Below are positions 17,896-26,440 of a stretch of DNA of 33,831 nt, in pieces (positions within the stretch are counted from its first letter, which is position 1; every line of letters begins with the position of its first letter). The notes beneath the pieces were generated by a model. It did no database searches and was not told where the DNA came from. It saw only the letters and a program-made list of their open reading frames with translations. The stretch is from Rubrivivax benzoatilyticus JA2 = ATCC BAA-35 (GTDB lineage: Bacteria > Pseudomonadota > Gammaproteobacteria > Burkholderiales > Burkholderiaceae_C), in NCBI RefSeq assembly GCF_000190375.1, contig NZ_AEWG01000119.1, positions 1 through 33,831 of the forward strand, read 5' to 3'. The translations under genes were made by a program, and so were the position numbers.

Positions 17896-18100
17896 ACGAA
17901 CGACGGGCCACCGTACGCCGCAGCCAGCGGCGCGGCGCACGCCCGTGCATCCCCGCGGCGGACTGACCGCCACAGGACCCACCGGACGAGCTGCAGGCCT
18001 GCGCGACATGCGCGGCCGGCGGCCGCCATGCACGTCCGCCGCAGCCCGCCCCCACGCGGCCCCGTGACACGCGGGCTCGCGATCCGAACACGAGACTCCC

Positions 18101-19024
18101 ATGACCCGACAAGGCTTCATTCTTTCCGCCCTGCCCCTGGCCGCCCTCGCCACGCTTGCCGCCTGCGGCGGTGGCGGCGGCAGCGACGACGACTCGCCGA
18201 AGACCGTCACGATCGAGTTCGCCGCCGTCGCCGGCAACACGCCGATCGGCTGCGGCAGCACCGTCAGCGGCCTGGGCAGCGGCGGCGTCGACGCCAAGCT
18301 GCAGGACTTCCGCTTCTACGTCTCCAACGTGAAGCTGGTGAAGGCCGATGGCACGGAGGTCGCGCTGACCCTGCCGGCCGACGACGACTGGAACCACAGC
18401 GCCGGCGGCAACGCCGTGACTCTGATCGACCTCGAGGACGGCAGCGGCGGCTGCAGCGCCGGCACGAGCGCAACCCACACCAGCGTCACCGGCACCGTGC
18501 CCGCAGGCGACTACGTCGGCGTCAGGATGACGATGGGCGTGCCGTTCGCGCTGAACCACACCGACTACGCCTCGGCCCCGGCGCCGCTGGACGTGCAGGC
18601 CATGGCCTGGAGCTGGCAGTCGGGGCGCAAGTTCGCCAAGATCGAGATCGTCGACCCCGACGGCAGCACCGGCACCTGGGCAGCACACAGCTTCTACGTG
18701 CACCTGGGCTCGACCGGCTGCAGCGGCAACCCGGCCAACGGCGAGACCGTCTCCTGCGTCGCCGCCAACCGCATGGACTTCGCGCTCGCCGCCTTCGACC
18801 CGGCGACGCAGAAGATCGCCGTCGACCTGCGTGCGCTGCTGGCCGGCAACGACATCACGCGCAACCAGGCCGGTGCCCCGGGCTGCATGTCCGGCGGCAC
18901 CGACCCCGAGTGCGCCGCGGTGTTCCAGGCGCTGGCCATCGGCTGGAACGCCGACGGCAGCGGCAGCGGGCTGCCGGTCGACGGCGGCGCGGCCCAGACG
19001 CTGTTCCGGGCGGTGGCCAAGTGA
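18101..19024 (+). CDS. mbnP: MbnP-like copper-binding lipoprotein (four-Cys metallo-mystery pair protein)
   Basis: A 307-residue periplasmic protein of the MbnP/CorA-related family. In studied members a tryptophan is converted to kynurenine by the partner MbnH and then helps bind copper. The N-terminus has a lipobox (TLAACG, Cys22), implying lipid anchoring. The mature part carries the family block QDFRFYVSNVKLVKADG and paired cysteines at 51, 118, 207, 219, 262 and 271. Tryptophans at 97, 170, 172, 193 and 282 are candidates for modification; which one is used cannot be read here. The stop overlaps the mbnH GTG start (GTGA). There are no mbnA/B/C methanobactin genes in the window, as for many MbnPH pairs. 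Confidence 0.9.
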   Translation: MTRQGFILSALPLAALATLAACGGGGGSDDDSPKTVTIEFAAVAGNTPIGCGSTVSGLGSGGVDAKLQDFRFYVSNVKLVKADGTEVALTLPADDDWNHSAGGNAVTLIDLEDGSGGCSAGTSATHTSVTGTVPAGDYVGVRMTMGVPFALNHTDYASAPAPLDVQAMAWSWQSGRKFAKIEIVDPDGSTGTWAAHSFYVHLGSTGCSGNPANGETVSCVAANRMDFALAAFDPATQKIAVDLRALLAGNDITRNQAGAPGCMSGGTDPECAAVFQALAIGWNADGSGSGLPVDGGAAQTLFRAVAK

Positions 19025-20202
19025 AGCGCGGCGCCCCCGTCATCGCGGCGGGCGCCGCTGCCGTCGTGCTGGCCGCCGTCGCGGCCTGCGGCGGCGGCGG
19101 CACGACGCTCAGCGAGGAGACCGGCGGCAGCGCCGCGTGGACCTGGACGCTGCCAGCCCACTTCCCGGAACCCAAGGTGCCGGCCGACAACCCGATGTCG
19201 GCCGCCAAGGTCGAGCTCGGCCGCTTCCTGTTCTACGACCCGCGCCTGTCGGGCAACGGCCAGCAGTCCTGCGGCAGCTGCCACCTGCAGGCGCTGGCCT
19301 TCACCGACGGCCGCGCCACCGCCGTCGGCTCCACCGGCGAAGCCCACCCGCGCGCGGCGCAGCATCTGTCCAACGTCGTCTACAACGCCACGCTGACCTG
19401 GGCCAACCCGTCGCTGGTGACGCTGGAGCGGCAGATGGAGACGCCGCTGTTCGGCGAGCGCCCGGTCGAGATGGGCGTCAACGACGCCAACAAGGCCGCG
19501 GTGCTGCAGCGCCTGCGCGAGGACCGCGGCATCGCCGGCTATCCGGCGCGGTTTGCCGCGGTCTTCGCCGGCGAGGCCGAGCCCGTCAGCTGGGCCAACG
19601 TCATCAAGGCGATCTCCGCCTTCGAACGTTCGCTGATCTCGGGCCGCAGCCGCTACGACCGCTGGCTGGCCGGCCAGGCCACGCTGTCCGACACCGAGCA
19701 GCGCGGCATGAAGCTGTTCTTCGGCGAGAAGGCCGAGTGTTTCCACTGCCACGGCAGCTTCAACTTCAACGACCAGATCGTGCACGCGCGCAGCCGCATC
19801 GTGGAGACGCCGTTCCACAACACCGGCCTCTACAACCTGGGCGGCACCGGCGCCTATCCGGAAGACAACCGCGGCGTCTTCGAACTCACCGCCAGGGCCG
19901 CCGACATGGGCGCCTTCCGCGCGCCCAGCCTGCGCAACGTCGAGGTCACGGCACCGTACATGCACGACGGCAGCATCGCGACGCTGGCCGAGGTCGTCGC
20001 CACCTACGCCGCCGGCGGGCGCCACATCGCCACCGGCCCCCATGCCGGCGACGGCCGCGCCAATCCCTACAAGGACCCGCTGGTCAGCCGCATCGATCTC
20101 GACGCGCAGGAACAGGCCGACATCGTCGCCTTCCTGAAGACGCTGACCGACCACGACTTCCTCACCGACCCGAACCATGCCGACCCGTTCGCCCAGAACT
20201 GA
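19021..20202 (+). CDS. mbnH: MbnH-like di-haem enzyme (MauG/CcP superfamily)
   Basis: A 393-residue periplasmic di-haem c protein of the bacterial cytochrome c peroxidase/MauG superfamily, expected to oxidise a tryptophan of MbnP to kynurenine using hydrogen peroxide. Two haem-binding motifs are seen: CGSCH (84-88) and CFHCH (240-244). Further family segments are ELGRFLFYDPRLSGNG, FNNTGL-like FHNTGLYNLGG and APYMHDGS (311-318). A lipobox-like VAACGG (Cys23) suggests it is anchored like its partner. The GTG start overlaps the mbnP stop, so the pair is translationally coupled. Whether the haem ligand set is MauG-like (His/Tyr) or peroxidase-like (His/Met) needs an alignment. Confidence 0.9.
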   Translation: MKRGAPVIAAGAAAVVLAAVAACGGGGTTLSEETGGSAAWTWTLPAHFPEPKVPADNPMSAAKVELGRFLFYDPRLSGNGQQSCGSCHLQALAFTDGRATAVGSTGEAHPRAAQHLSNVVYNATLTWANPSLVTLERQMETPLFGERPVEMGVNDANKAAVLQRLREDRGIAGYPARFAAVFAGEAEPVSWANVIKAISAFERSLISGRSRYDRWLAGQATLSDTEQRGMKLFFGEKAECFHCHGSFNFNDQIVHARSRIVETPFHNTGLYNLGGTGAYPEDNRGVFELTARAADMGAFRAPSLRNVEVTAPYMHDGSIATLAEVVATYAAGGRHIATGPHAGDGRANPYKDPLVSRIDLDAQEQADIVAFLKTLTDHDFLTDPNHADPFAQN

Positions 20203-21399
20203 GGCGCTGTGCGCCCTGGCCGCCGCCTTGCTGGCCGGTGCCGCACAGGCCCACGAGGCGGGGGCCGACCCGCTGCCCGAGGACCCCGGCTGGCGCGTCG
20301 GCGCCGCCGCCGCCGTCTTCGCCGCCGATGCCGACCATCGCTGGCCCGCCGCCACGCTGCCCGGCGTGCTGCTGCGCGGCAGCCCCCCGACGACCAGCGC
20401 GGCGGCCTGACGCTGGAGCACGCGACGCTGGACGCCGCGGCGCGCTTCACGCCCCACCTCGGCGCCGCCGCGGCCATCGGCTGGCACGACGGCGACGGCG
20501 CCCACGTCGAAGCCGCCGGGCTGCACCTGCGCTGGGCCGGCCACGGCGGCGAGTACACGCTGCAGCTCGGCCGCGACACCGTGCGCCTGGGCGGCGTGAT
20601 CGACCGTGCCGGCCACTACGACCGCTTCGTCCAGACGCCGCTGGCCAAACGCGCCGTGTTCGACGACGAGTGGATCGACGACGGCGCCGCGCTGGCATGG
20701 CGCGACCCGCTGGCCGACGGCCTGCGCGGTGTCGAGGCCGGGCTGTGGCGCGGCCGCGTCTTCCCCGGCGGCGAACACGGCCCGCTGGTGCCGTCGCTGC
20801 GCCTGCACCTGGGCTGGGGCCACGTCGACGCGCAGCTGAGCGCGGCCCGGTTCCAGCCCGACGCACGCGGCTCGGCGGTGGCCACCGTCGGCGCGCCGGC
20901 GCACACCCACGGCACGCTGGACTGCCGCGCCAGCCTGCAGCAGCGTGTCTGCTTCGACGGCACGGCCGACGTGCTCGCCGCCAGCCTGCAGTGGGAGAAC
21001 GACGCCGGCGACTGGACGCTGGCCGCCGCAGGCATGCTGCGCCGCGAGCGCGGCGAACTCTACGCCACCGACGGCAGCGCCGGGCTGCGTTCACGCGTGG
21101 CCGGTGGCTGGCTCGACGCCGCCTGGCGCGCCGCGCCCGGCTGGACGCTGGCCGGCCGCCTGGAGCGGCTGGTGCCACGCCAGAAGCTGGCCGGCGTCGG
21201 CACCGTGTCGCTGGCGCGCGCCGCGGGTTTCGACGCGGCCGGCAGCCGCCAGCGCGCCACCGCCGCGGCGCTCTGGACCTGGCGTCCGGGCCTGACGCTG
21301 GCGCTGGAAACCGGGCGCGATTGGCGGCCCGGCGAACGCCTCAGCCATCTCGCGCTGCGACTGATCTGGACCGAACCCGACCTGAAAGAGATCTGGTGA
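20177..21399 (+). pseudogene. Outer-membrane beta-barrel-like protein of the copper cassette, interrupted by a -1 frameshift at a C6 tract
   Basis: The first frame (20177-20410) encodes a clear signal peptide (LCALAAALLAGAAQA, cleavage before HEAG) and about 50 mature residues, then stops. The rest, about 330 residues ending at 21399, continues in the -1 frame with strong protein character: alternating strands (GGEYTLQLGRDTVRLGG, VPSLRLHLGWGHVDAQL) and a terminal tryptophan typical of outer-membrane barrels. The frames join at C6 (20383-20388) to read ...GSPPDDQRGGLTLEH. One extra C restores the full protein of about 407 residues. The tract is also a formal X XXY YYZ slippery site (C CCC CCG). 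Causes may be a sequencing error, phase variation, programmed frameshifting or real decay. The start overlaps mbnH by 26 bases; the end overlaps the PCu(A)C start by one. Function is probably outer-membrane transport for this cassette; the family is not firmly recognised. Confidence 0.7.
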
Positions 21400-21905
21400 T
21401 GAACATCCTCGACACTCCCACCCGCACGCCCCTGACGCGCCGCCATTTCGGCCTGCTGCTGGCCGCAGCCGCCTGGGCCGGCGGCGCGCGGGCGCACGGC
21501 ACACGCGCCGGCGACCTCGTCGTCGACCACCCGTACGCCACGCCGACACCTGCCGGGCTCACGACCGGCGCGGTCTACTTCCGTGTGATCGAGAACCGAG
21601 GACACGCCACCGATCGCCTGCTCGGCGCGACGACGCCGCGCGCCGCGCGCGTCGAGATCCATCGCAGCACGATGGACGGCAACGTGATGCGCATGCGCGC
21701 CATCGAAGCGCTGGACCTGCCGGCCGGCGCCAGCGTCCGCCTGCGCCACGGCGAGGCCGGGGCCCACCTGATGCTGTTCGGCCTATCTGGCCCGCTGCGC
21801 GACGGCGAACGTTTCCCGCTGACGCTGCGTTTCGAGCATGCCGGCAACATGGAGGCGAACGTCTGGGTGCAGACGCCCAGGGACGGGCACGTCCATAAGC
21901 ACTGA
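21399..21905 (+). CDS. Periplasmic copper chaperone PCu(A)C
   Basis: A 168-residue exported protein of the PCu(A)C/DUF461 family, which carries Cu(I) in the periplasm and, in studied bacteria, delivers it to cytochrome oxidase. The N-terminus has a twin-arginine-like TRRHFGLLLAAAAWAGGARAHG signal split by the hydrophobic run. The core copper site is seen as VEIHRSTMDGNVMRMR (His and Met ligands), then HLMLFGLSGPL with a conserved His-x-Met. The C-terminus adds a His-rich DGHVHKH that may also bind metal. ATG 21399 overlaps the stop of the preceding gene by one base, so it closes the operon. The probable role is receiving copper from or passing it to the MbnP system; this is inferred. Confidence 0.9.
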   Translation: MNILDTPTRTPLTRRHFGLLLAAAAWAGGARAHGTRAGDLVVDHPYATPTPAGLTTGAVYFRVIENRGHATDRLLGATTPRAARVEIHRSTMDGNVMRMRAIEALDLPAGASVRLRHGEAGAHLMLFGLSGPLRDGERFPLTLRFEHAGNMEANVWVQTPRDGHVHKH

Positions 21906-22203
21906 GGCGCGTCGCCAGAACCGGCGTGAAGCCGTTCACGCTGGTGCGCGCAATGAATCATAAACCGCCTTTTTAATATCTCGTCTCGGAGCGGGCTCCC
22001 ATAAGATGGGCGCAAAGCGCACATCTGACACAGCAGCACCGCTCTTTTGCCACTTCGATCACGATGCCCCCGGGTCTGCTCGTCAGTCATGGGCACTACG
22101 TGCCGAAATCGTCAGCATCCCGGCGGCTGGCGATCACTGGCTGCCGGATGTTGACCCAAGCGCAGGCGCCATGCGCCTGCTCACGTCGCTTCAGGAGTCC
22201 GCG
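21906..22203. other. Intergenic region between the copper cassette and the chemoreceptor
   Basis: No gene is seen in these 298 bases. They hold a hairpin just after the copper chaperone stop, an AT-rich patch (21957-21980, including TAATAT at 21974-21979) that probably contains the chemoreceptor promoter, and a second hairpin, GCAGGCGC (22162-22169) with GCGCCTGC (22173-22180), shortly before the chemoreceptor ribosome site. Confidence 0.5.
21924..21941 (+). terminator. Hairpin after the copper cassette
   Basis: GCGTGAA, loop GCCG, TTCACGC: a perfect 7-bp stem 18 bases after the chaperone stop. A T-run occurs only about 30 bases later, so it is a plausible but not classical intrinsic terminator. 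Confidence 0.45.
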
Positions 22204-23967
22204 ATGACCCAGAAATCTGAAATGAAGGTCGCCACCCGGCTGATCATCGGCTTCGCCGCCGTCGCCACGCTCGGCGTCGCGACGGCGGTCTACTCGACCG
22301 TCGAACTGCGTGGCCTGTCCGCCAGCATCGACACGCTCGCCTCCGACCGCATGGTCAAGATGGAGAAGTTCTCGCAGGTCAAGGACAACATGAACGCGAT
22401 CGCGCGCTACGCGCGCAACGTGGTCATCGTCGCCGACCCGGCCAAAGAGGCCGAGGAACGCAAGAAGATCGCCGAGATGCGCGCGGAGAACGGCCGCCTG
22501 CTGGACGAGCTCGACAAGGCCATCGTCATGCCCGAAGGGCGCGCCCTGCTGAAGACGATCAACGACACGCGCCCGGAATACAACCGCCTCATCGACGAAG
22601 CGCTGGCACTCGACGACAAGGGAGAGGCCCAGGCCGCCGCCGCGATGCTGATGGGCGAGTCGCTGCAGAAGCAGCGCATCGTCTTCAAGGCCGTCGACGA
22701 CTCGATGCACATGCAGCAGCGTCTGGCGACCGAGTTGGGCGCAGAAGCGATCGCCAGGTCCGGGCTGGACGCGATGGTCTTCACCGGCCTGGCACTGCTG
22801 ATGGCCGCCGTCGGCGCAGCCGCGACCTGGCTGGTGGTCCGCAACCTGAAGTCCGCGCTCGGCGCAGAACCCGGTGAGCTGGGCCGCATCGCCCAGCGTG
22901 TGGCCGAAGGCGACCTGAGCCCCGTGGCCGGCGCCGAACTGGCGCCCAGGAACAGCGTGCTCGAGTCGCTCGGCGCCATGCAGCAGAGCCTGAGCCGCAT
23001 CGTCGGCCAGGTGCGTTCCAGCAGCGACAGCATCGCCACCGGCTCCTCGCAGATCGCCAGCGGCAATGCCGACCTGAGCCAGCGCACCGAGGAACAGGCC
23101 AGCAACCTGCAGCAGACCGCCGCGTCGATGGAGCAGCTCTCCAGCACCGTCAAGCAGAACGCCGAGACCGCCAAGGAAGCCAACCGCATGGCCGGCGCCG
23201 CCGCCGACGCCGCCTTGCAAGGCGGTGCGCTCGTCGGCACCGTCGTCACGACGATGCAGGACATCGCCCACTCCTCGCGCAAGATCGCCGAGATCATCGG
23301 CACCATCGACGGCATCGCCTTCCAGACCAACATCCTGGCGCTCAACGCGGCGGTGGAAGCCGCCCGCGCCGGCGAGCAGGGCCGGGGCTTCGCCGTCGTC
23401 GCCGGCGAGGTGCGCACGCTGGCCAGCCGTTCGGCCGAAGCGGCCAAGGAGATCAAGAGCCTGATCGGCGCCAGCGTCGAGAAGGTCGAGATCGGCACGC
23501 GCCAGGTCGACGAGGCCGGCGAGTCGATGACGCACATCGTCTCGCAGGTCCAGCGCGTCAGCCAGCTCATCGGCGAGATCACCAACGCCACCGTCGAGCA
23601 GTCCTCGGGCATCGGCCAGGTCGGCGACGCCGTCGGCCAGCTCGACCAGGTCACGCAGCAGAACGCCGCGCTGGTCGAAGAAAGCGCCGCCGCCGCCGAG
23701 AGCCTGCGCGTGCAGGCCGCTCGCCTGACCGAACTCGTCGGCGTCTTCAAGCTCGCGCAGGGCTCTGCGGCAACGACGCAGCCGACGGCCGCCCCGGCGG
23801 CGGCGAAGCCGGCCGCGTCGCGCCCGTCCGCACCGCGCACCGCGGCACCGGCGGCACGCCCGGCTGCGTCCGCAGCGAGCATCGCCGCCGCCCCGGCCGC
23901 CGAAGCACGCCCGCGTGCCGAACGCGTGGCCGCGCCCGCCGGCGAGGACGACTGGACCAGCTTCTGA
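22204..23967 (+). CDS. Methyl-accepting chemotaxis protein
   Basis: A 587-residue inner-membrane chemoreceptor. Transmembrane 1 is at about 11-32, followed by a helical periplasmic sensor domain of about 150 residues of the four-helix-bundle type, transmembrane 2 at about 187-212, a HAMP region at 213-268 and the signalling domain after that. The conserved hairpin tip that binds CheA and CheW is seen at 368-403 ([20 protein letters not shown]). An Ala/Pro-rich tether (520-580) ends in EDDWTSF, whose last five residues fit the xWxxF pattern of the CheR-docking pentapeptide in high-abundance receptors. The start at 22204 has AGGAG six to seven bases upstream. No che genes are near. The ligand is unknown. 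Confidence 0.94.
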   Translation: MTQKSEMKVATRLIIGFAAVATLGVATAVYSTVELRGLSASIDTLASDRMVKMEKFSQVKDNMNAIARYARNVVIVADPAKEAEERKKIAEMRAENGRLLDELDKAIVMPEGRALLKTINDTRPEYNRLIDEALALDDKGEAQAAAAMLMGESLQKQRIVFKAVDDSMHMQQRLATELGAEAIARSGLDAMVFTGLALLMAAVGAAATWLVVRNLKSALGAEPGELGRIAQRVAEGDLSPVAGAELAPRNSVLESLGAMQQSLSRIVGQVRSSSDSIATGSSQIASGNADLSQRTEEQASNLQQTAASMEQLSSTVKQNAETAKEANRMAGAAADAALQGGALVGTVVTTMQDIAHSSRKIAEIIGTIDGIAFQTNILALNAAVEAARAGEQGRGFAVVAGEVRTLASRSAEAAKEIKSLIGASVEKVEIGTRQVDEAGESMTHIVSQVQRVSQLIGEITNATVEQSSGIGQVGDAVGQLDQVTQQNAALVEESAAAAESLRVQAARLTELVGVFKLAQGSAATTQPTAAPAAAKPAASRPSAPRTAAPAARPAASAASIAAAPAAEARPRAERVAAPAGEDDWTSF

Positions 23968-23978
23968 GCCGCGGCTCG

Positions 23979-24006
23979 AGCTCCGGCGCCCGCAGACGCC
24001 GGAGCT
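23979..24006 (+). terminator. Hairpin after the chemoreceptor gene
   Basis: AGCTCCGGCG, 8-base loop, CGCCGGAGCT: a perfect 10-bp stem 11 bases after the stop. No T-run follows, so termination is probable on stem strength but not certain. Confidence 0.5.
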
Positions 24007-24178
24007 GCCGTGAATCGCATCATTCGCGGCAGCAACTCACGATTTCATCGATTCGGGCGCGATGACCGGTGCCGGCGGGGCCAGAATCGGGGTTCTCCCG
24101 CACGGCCTTCGTCAGGCCGTCGGACCCACGAATCGAAAGACCTCTCCGGTGCGCACCCCCCACCCGGCCCGCCCCGGC

Positions 24179-26290
24179 ATGGAAGATACCGGCCGCCCCG
24201 CAGGCGGGGACGCCGAGTTCCATGCCGTGCACGACGCCGTGCTGCGCCTGCTCAAGCTGCACCAGAACGCGCTCGACGCGATCTCGCAGGGCGTGCTGAT
24301 CACCGACGCCAACCGGCGCACCACCTACGTCAACGCCGCTTTCGTCGAACTCACCGGCTACTCGGCCGAGGAGATGATCGGCTCGTCGTGCGCGCTGCTG
24401 CAGGGCCCCGGCACCTCGGCCGACACGGTGCAGGCGATGCGCGCGGCCCTGGACCGCGGCGAGCCTTTCCACGCCGAACTGCTGAACTACCGCAAGGACG
24501 GCACGCCGTTCTGGAACGAGCTGAAGATCGTCCCGGTGCATGCTGACGACGGCACGCTGACGCAGTTCGTCGGCGTGCAGCGCGACGTGACGGCGCGCCG
24601 CGACGCGATGAACAAGCTGTCGCTGGCCGCGCGCGTGTTCGAGCAGAGCAACGAGGCGCTGGCGATCGCCGACGTCGACGGCCGCTTCGTCGCCGTCAAC
24701 GACGCCTTCACGCGCATCACCGGCTACGCCGAGCACGAGGTCATCGGCCAGAACCCGAGGCTGCTGAAGTCCGGGCTGCACGACGACGACTTCTACCACC
24801 GCTTCTGGCAGGAGCTGCGGACCCGCGGGCGCTGGGAAGGCGAGATCTGGAACCGGCGCAAGGACGGCACGGTGTATCCGGAGTGGCTGTCCGTCGGCCG
24901 CGTCGTCGACGAGGCCGGCCGGACGCTGAACTACGTGGCATCGTTCAGCGACATCACCGCGCGCAAGCATGCCGAGGAGAACGTGCGCCGCCTGGCGTAC
25001 TACGACCCGCTGACGGGCCTGCCCAACCGCGCGCTGCTGCAGGAGCGCGCCAGCCAGGCGCTGCAGATCGCGGTGCGCACCGGCGAGCCGGTGGCGCTGA
25101 TGTTCCTCGACCTGGACCACTTCAAGAACGTCAACGACACGCTGGGCCACCCGATCGGCGACCGGCTGCTCGTCGCGCTGGCGCAGCGCATGCGCCCGGC
25201 GCTGCGCGACCAGGACACGCTGGCGCGCGTCGGCGGCGACGAGTTCGTGCTCGTGCTGCCCAGCACCGACGCGACCGGCGCCAGCTACGTCGCGCAGAAG
25301 CTGCTGCAGATCGTGCAGGAGCCGGTGCAGCTCGACGGCCACGACCTCACCGTGACGCCGTCGATCGGTGTCGCCGTCTTCCCCACCGACGCCGCCGACT
25401 ACGACACGCTGTTCGCCTTCGCCGACGCGGCGATGTACCGCGCCAAGATGTCCGGCCGCGCGACCTTCAGCTTCTACACCGCGGAGATGCAGGCCCAGAT
25501 GGCACGCACGCTGCGCGTGGAGAACGCGCTGCGCCGGGCGCTGGAGCGCGACGAGATGCAGCTGCACTACCAGCCGCAGTGCCAGGCCGCCGACGGGCGC
25601 ATCGTCGGCGTCGAGGCGCTGCTGCGCTGGCAGCACCCGGAGCTGGGCTGGATCGGCCCGGCCGAGTTCGTGCCGCTGGCCGAGACCAACGGCCAGATCG
25701 CGGTCATCGGCCGCTGGGTGCTGGACACCGCGCTGCGCCAGCTGCGCGCCTGGCAGCTCGCCGGGCTGCCGCCGCTGCGCATGGCGGTCAACCTGTCGGC
25801 GGTGCAGCTGCGCCAGCCGGGGCTGGCCGAGCTGGTGGGCGAGCTGCTGCGCCGGCACGAGGTCGACCCGGCCTGGCTGGAGCTCGAGCTGACCGAGACC
25901 ATGGCCTGGGACGACCCCGAAGGCTCGGCGCGCCAGATCGCGCGGCTGCGCGCGATGGGGCTGCGCATCGCGCTGGACGACTTCGGCGCCGGCTACACCT
26001 CGTTCTCGCACCTGAGCCTGTTCCAGGCGGGCACGCTGAAGATCGACCGCTCGCTGGTCGCCGGCATCGAGCGCGGCAGCCACCAGGCGAGCGTCGTCGC
26101 GGCCATCGTCAACCTGGCGCGCACGCTGCGCATGCACACCGTGGCCGAGGGCGTCGAGACGCCCGGCCAGCGCGAGGCGCTGCTGGCCGCGGGCTGCGAG
26201 TCGGCGCAGGGCTGGCTGTACGGCCGGCCGATGCCGGCCGAGGCCTTCGAGGCCCTGATTCGCGAACGCCAGGCACCACCGCCGGGCTGA
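24179..26290 (+). CDS. LOV-PAS-GGDEF-EAL cyclic-di-GMP signalling protein
   Basis: About 703 residues, no membrane segments, so cytosolic. Order: a LOV-type PAS (about 30-140), a second PAS with PAC (about 145-265), GGDEF (about 275-435) and EAL (about 450-695). The first PAS has the flavin-adduct cysteine in GSSCALLQGP (Cys71), the paired asparagines in LLNYRKDGTPFWN (103, 113) and the glutamine of VGVQRDVT (134). GGDEF is intact (352-356) with a canonical RxxD inhibitory site five residues before it (RDQD). The EAL domain keeps EALLRW, NLSAVQL, LTET, LDDFGAGYTS, LKIDRSLV and AEGVET. Both synthesis and breakdown of c-di-GMP are therefore possible, perhaps gated by blue light. Start uncertain: ATG 24062, GTG 24149 and ATG 24179 are all in frame. 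A -10-like CAGAAT at 24082-24087 favours the later two. Domain calls are firm; photoactivity is inference. Confidence 0.92.
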   Translation: MEDTGRPAGGDAEFHAVHDAVLRLLKLHQNALDAISQGVLITDANRRTTYVNAAFVELTGYSAEEMIGSSCALLQGPGTSADTVQAMRAALDRGEPFHAELLNYRKDGTPFWNELKIVPVHADDGTLTQFVGVQRDVTARRDAMNKLSLAARVFEQSNEALAIADVDGRFVAVNDAFTRITGYAEHEVIGQNPRLLKSGLHDDDFYHRFWQELRTRGRWEGEIWNRRKDGTVYPEWLSVGRVVDEAGRTLNYVASFSDITARKHAEENVRRLAYYDPLTGLPNRALLQERASQALQIAVRTGEPVALMFLDLDHFKNVNDTLGHPIGDRLLVALAQRMRPALRDQDTLARVGGDEFVLVLPSTDATGASYVAQKLLQIVQEPVQLDGHDLTVTPSIGVAVFPTDAADYDTLFAFADAAMYRAKMSGRATFSFYTAEMQAQMARTLRVENALRRALERDEMQLHYQPQCQAADGRIVGVEALLRWQHPELGWIGPAEFVPLAETNGQIAVIGRWVLDTALRQLRAWQLAGLPPLRMAVNLSAVQLRQPGLAELVGELLRRHEVDPAWLELELTETMAWDDPEGSARQIARLRAMGLRIALDDFGAGYTSFSHLSLFQAGTLKIDRSLVAGIERGSHQASVVAAIVNLARTLRMHTVAEGVETPGQREALLAAGCESAQGWLYGRPMPAEAFEALIRERQAPPPG

Positions 26291-26323
26291 CGCGGGGCCG
26301 CCCCGACGAAACTCCAGAGTAAC

Positions 26324-26343
26324 CCCGGCAAAATCTCGCCGGG
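26324..26343 (+). terminator. Hairpin between the LOV-GGDEF-EAL gene and btsS
   Basis: CCCGGC, 8-base loop AAAATCTC, GCCGGG: a 6-bp GC stem 33 bases after the stop. No T-run follows. It could be a weak terminator or a protein-binding dyad before btsS. Confidence 0.3.
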
Positions 26344-26440
26344 ATAACTCGAAGCGGTTGCCGCAAACCCCTTCGGCTGCCAAACTGTGGGCCGTGACGC
26401 GGCGCTGCCGGCGTATTTCGAGGGACCGAGGCTTTTCTCC

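Noticed and set aside
17896..18100. Possible methanobactin precursor (mbnA-like) peptide next to mbnP
   Set aside because: No short frame with a leader plus paired cysteine core and a ribosome site was found here or elsewhere near the cassette.
18831..21398. Long upstream extension of the PCu(A)C frame
   Set aside because: It overlaps mbnP, mbnH and the barrel-like gene in the wrong frame; the chaperone begins with its own ATG and signal peptide at 21399.
22006..22203. N-terminal extension of the chemoreceptor from an upstream ATG
   Set aside because: The extra residues are not chemoreceptor-like, and ATG 22204 has AGGAG at the right distance followed directly by the first membrane segment.
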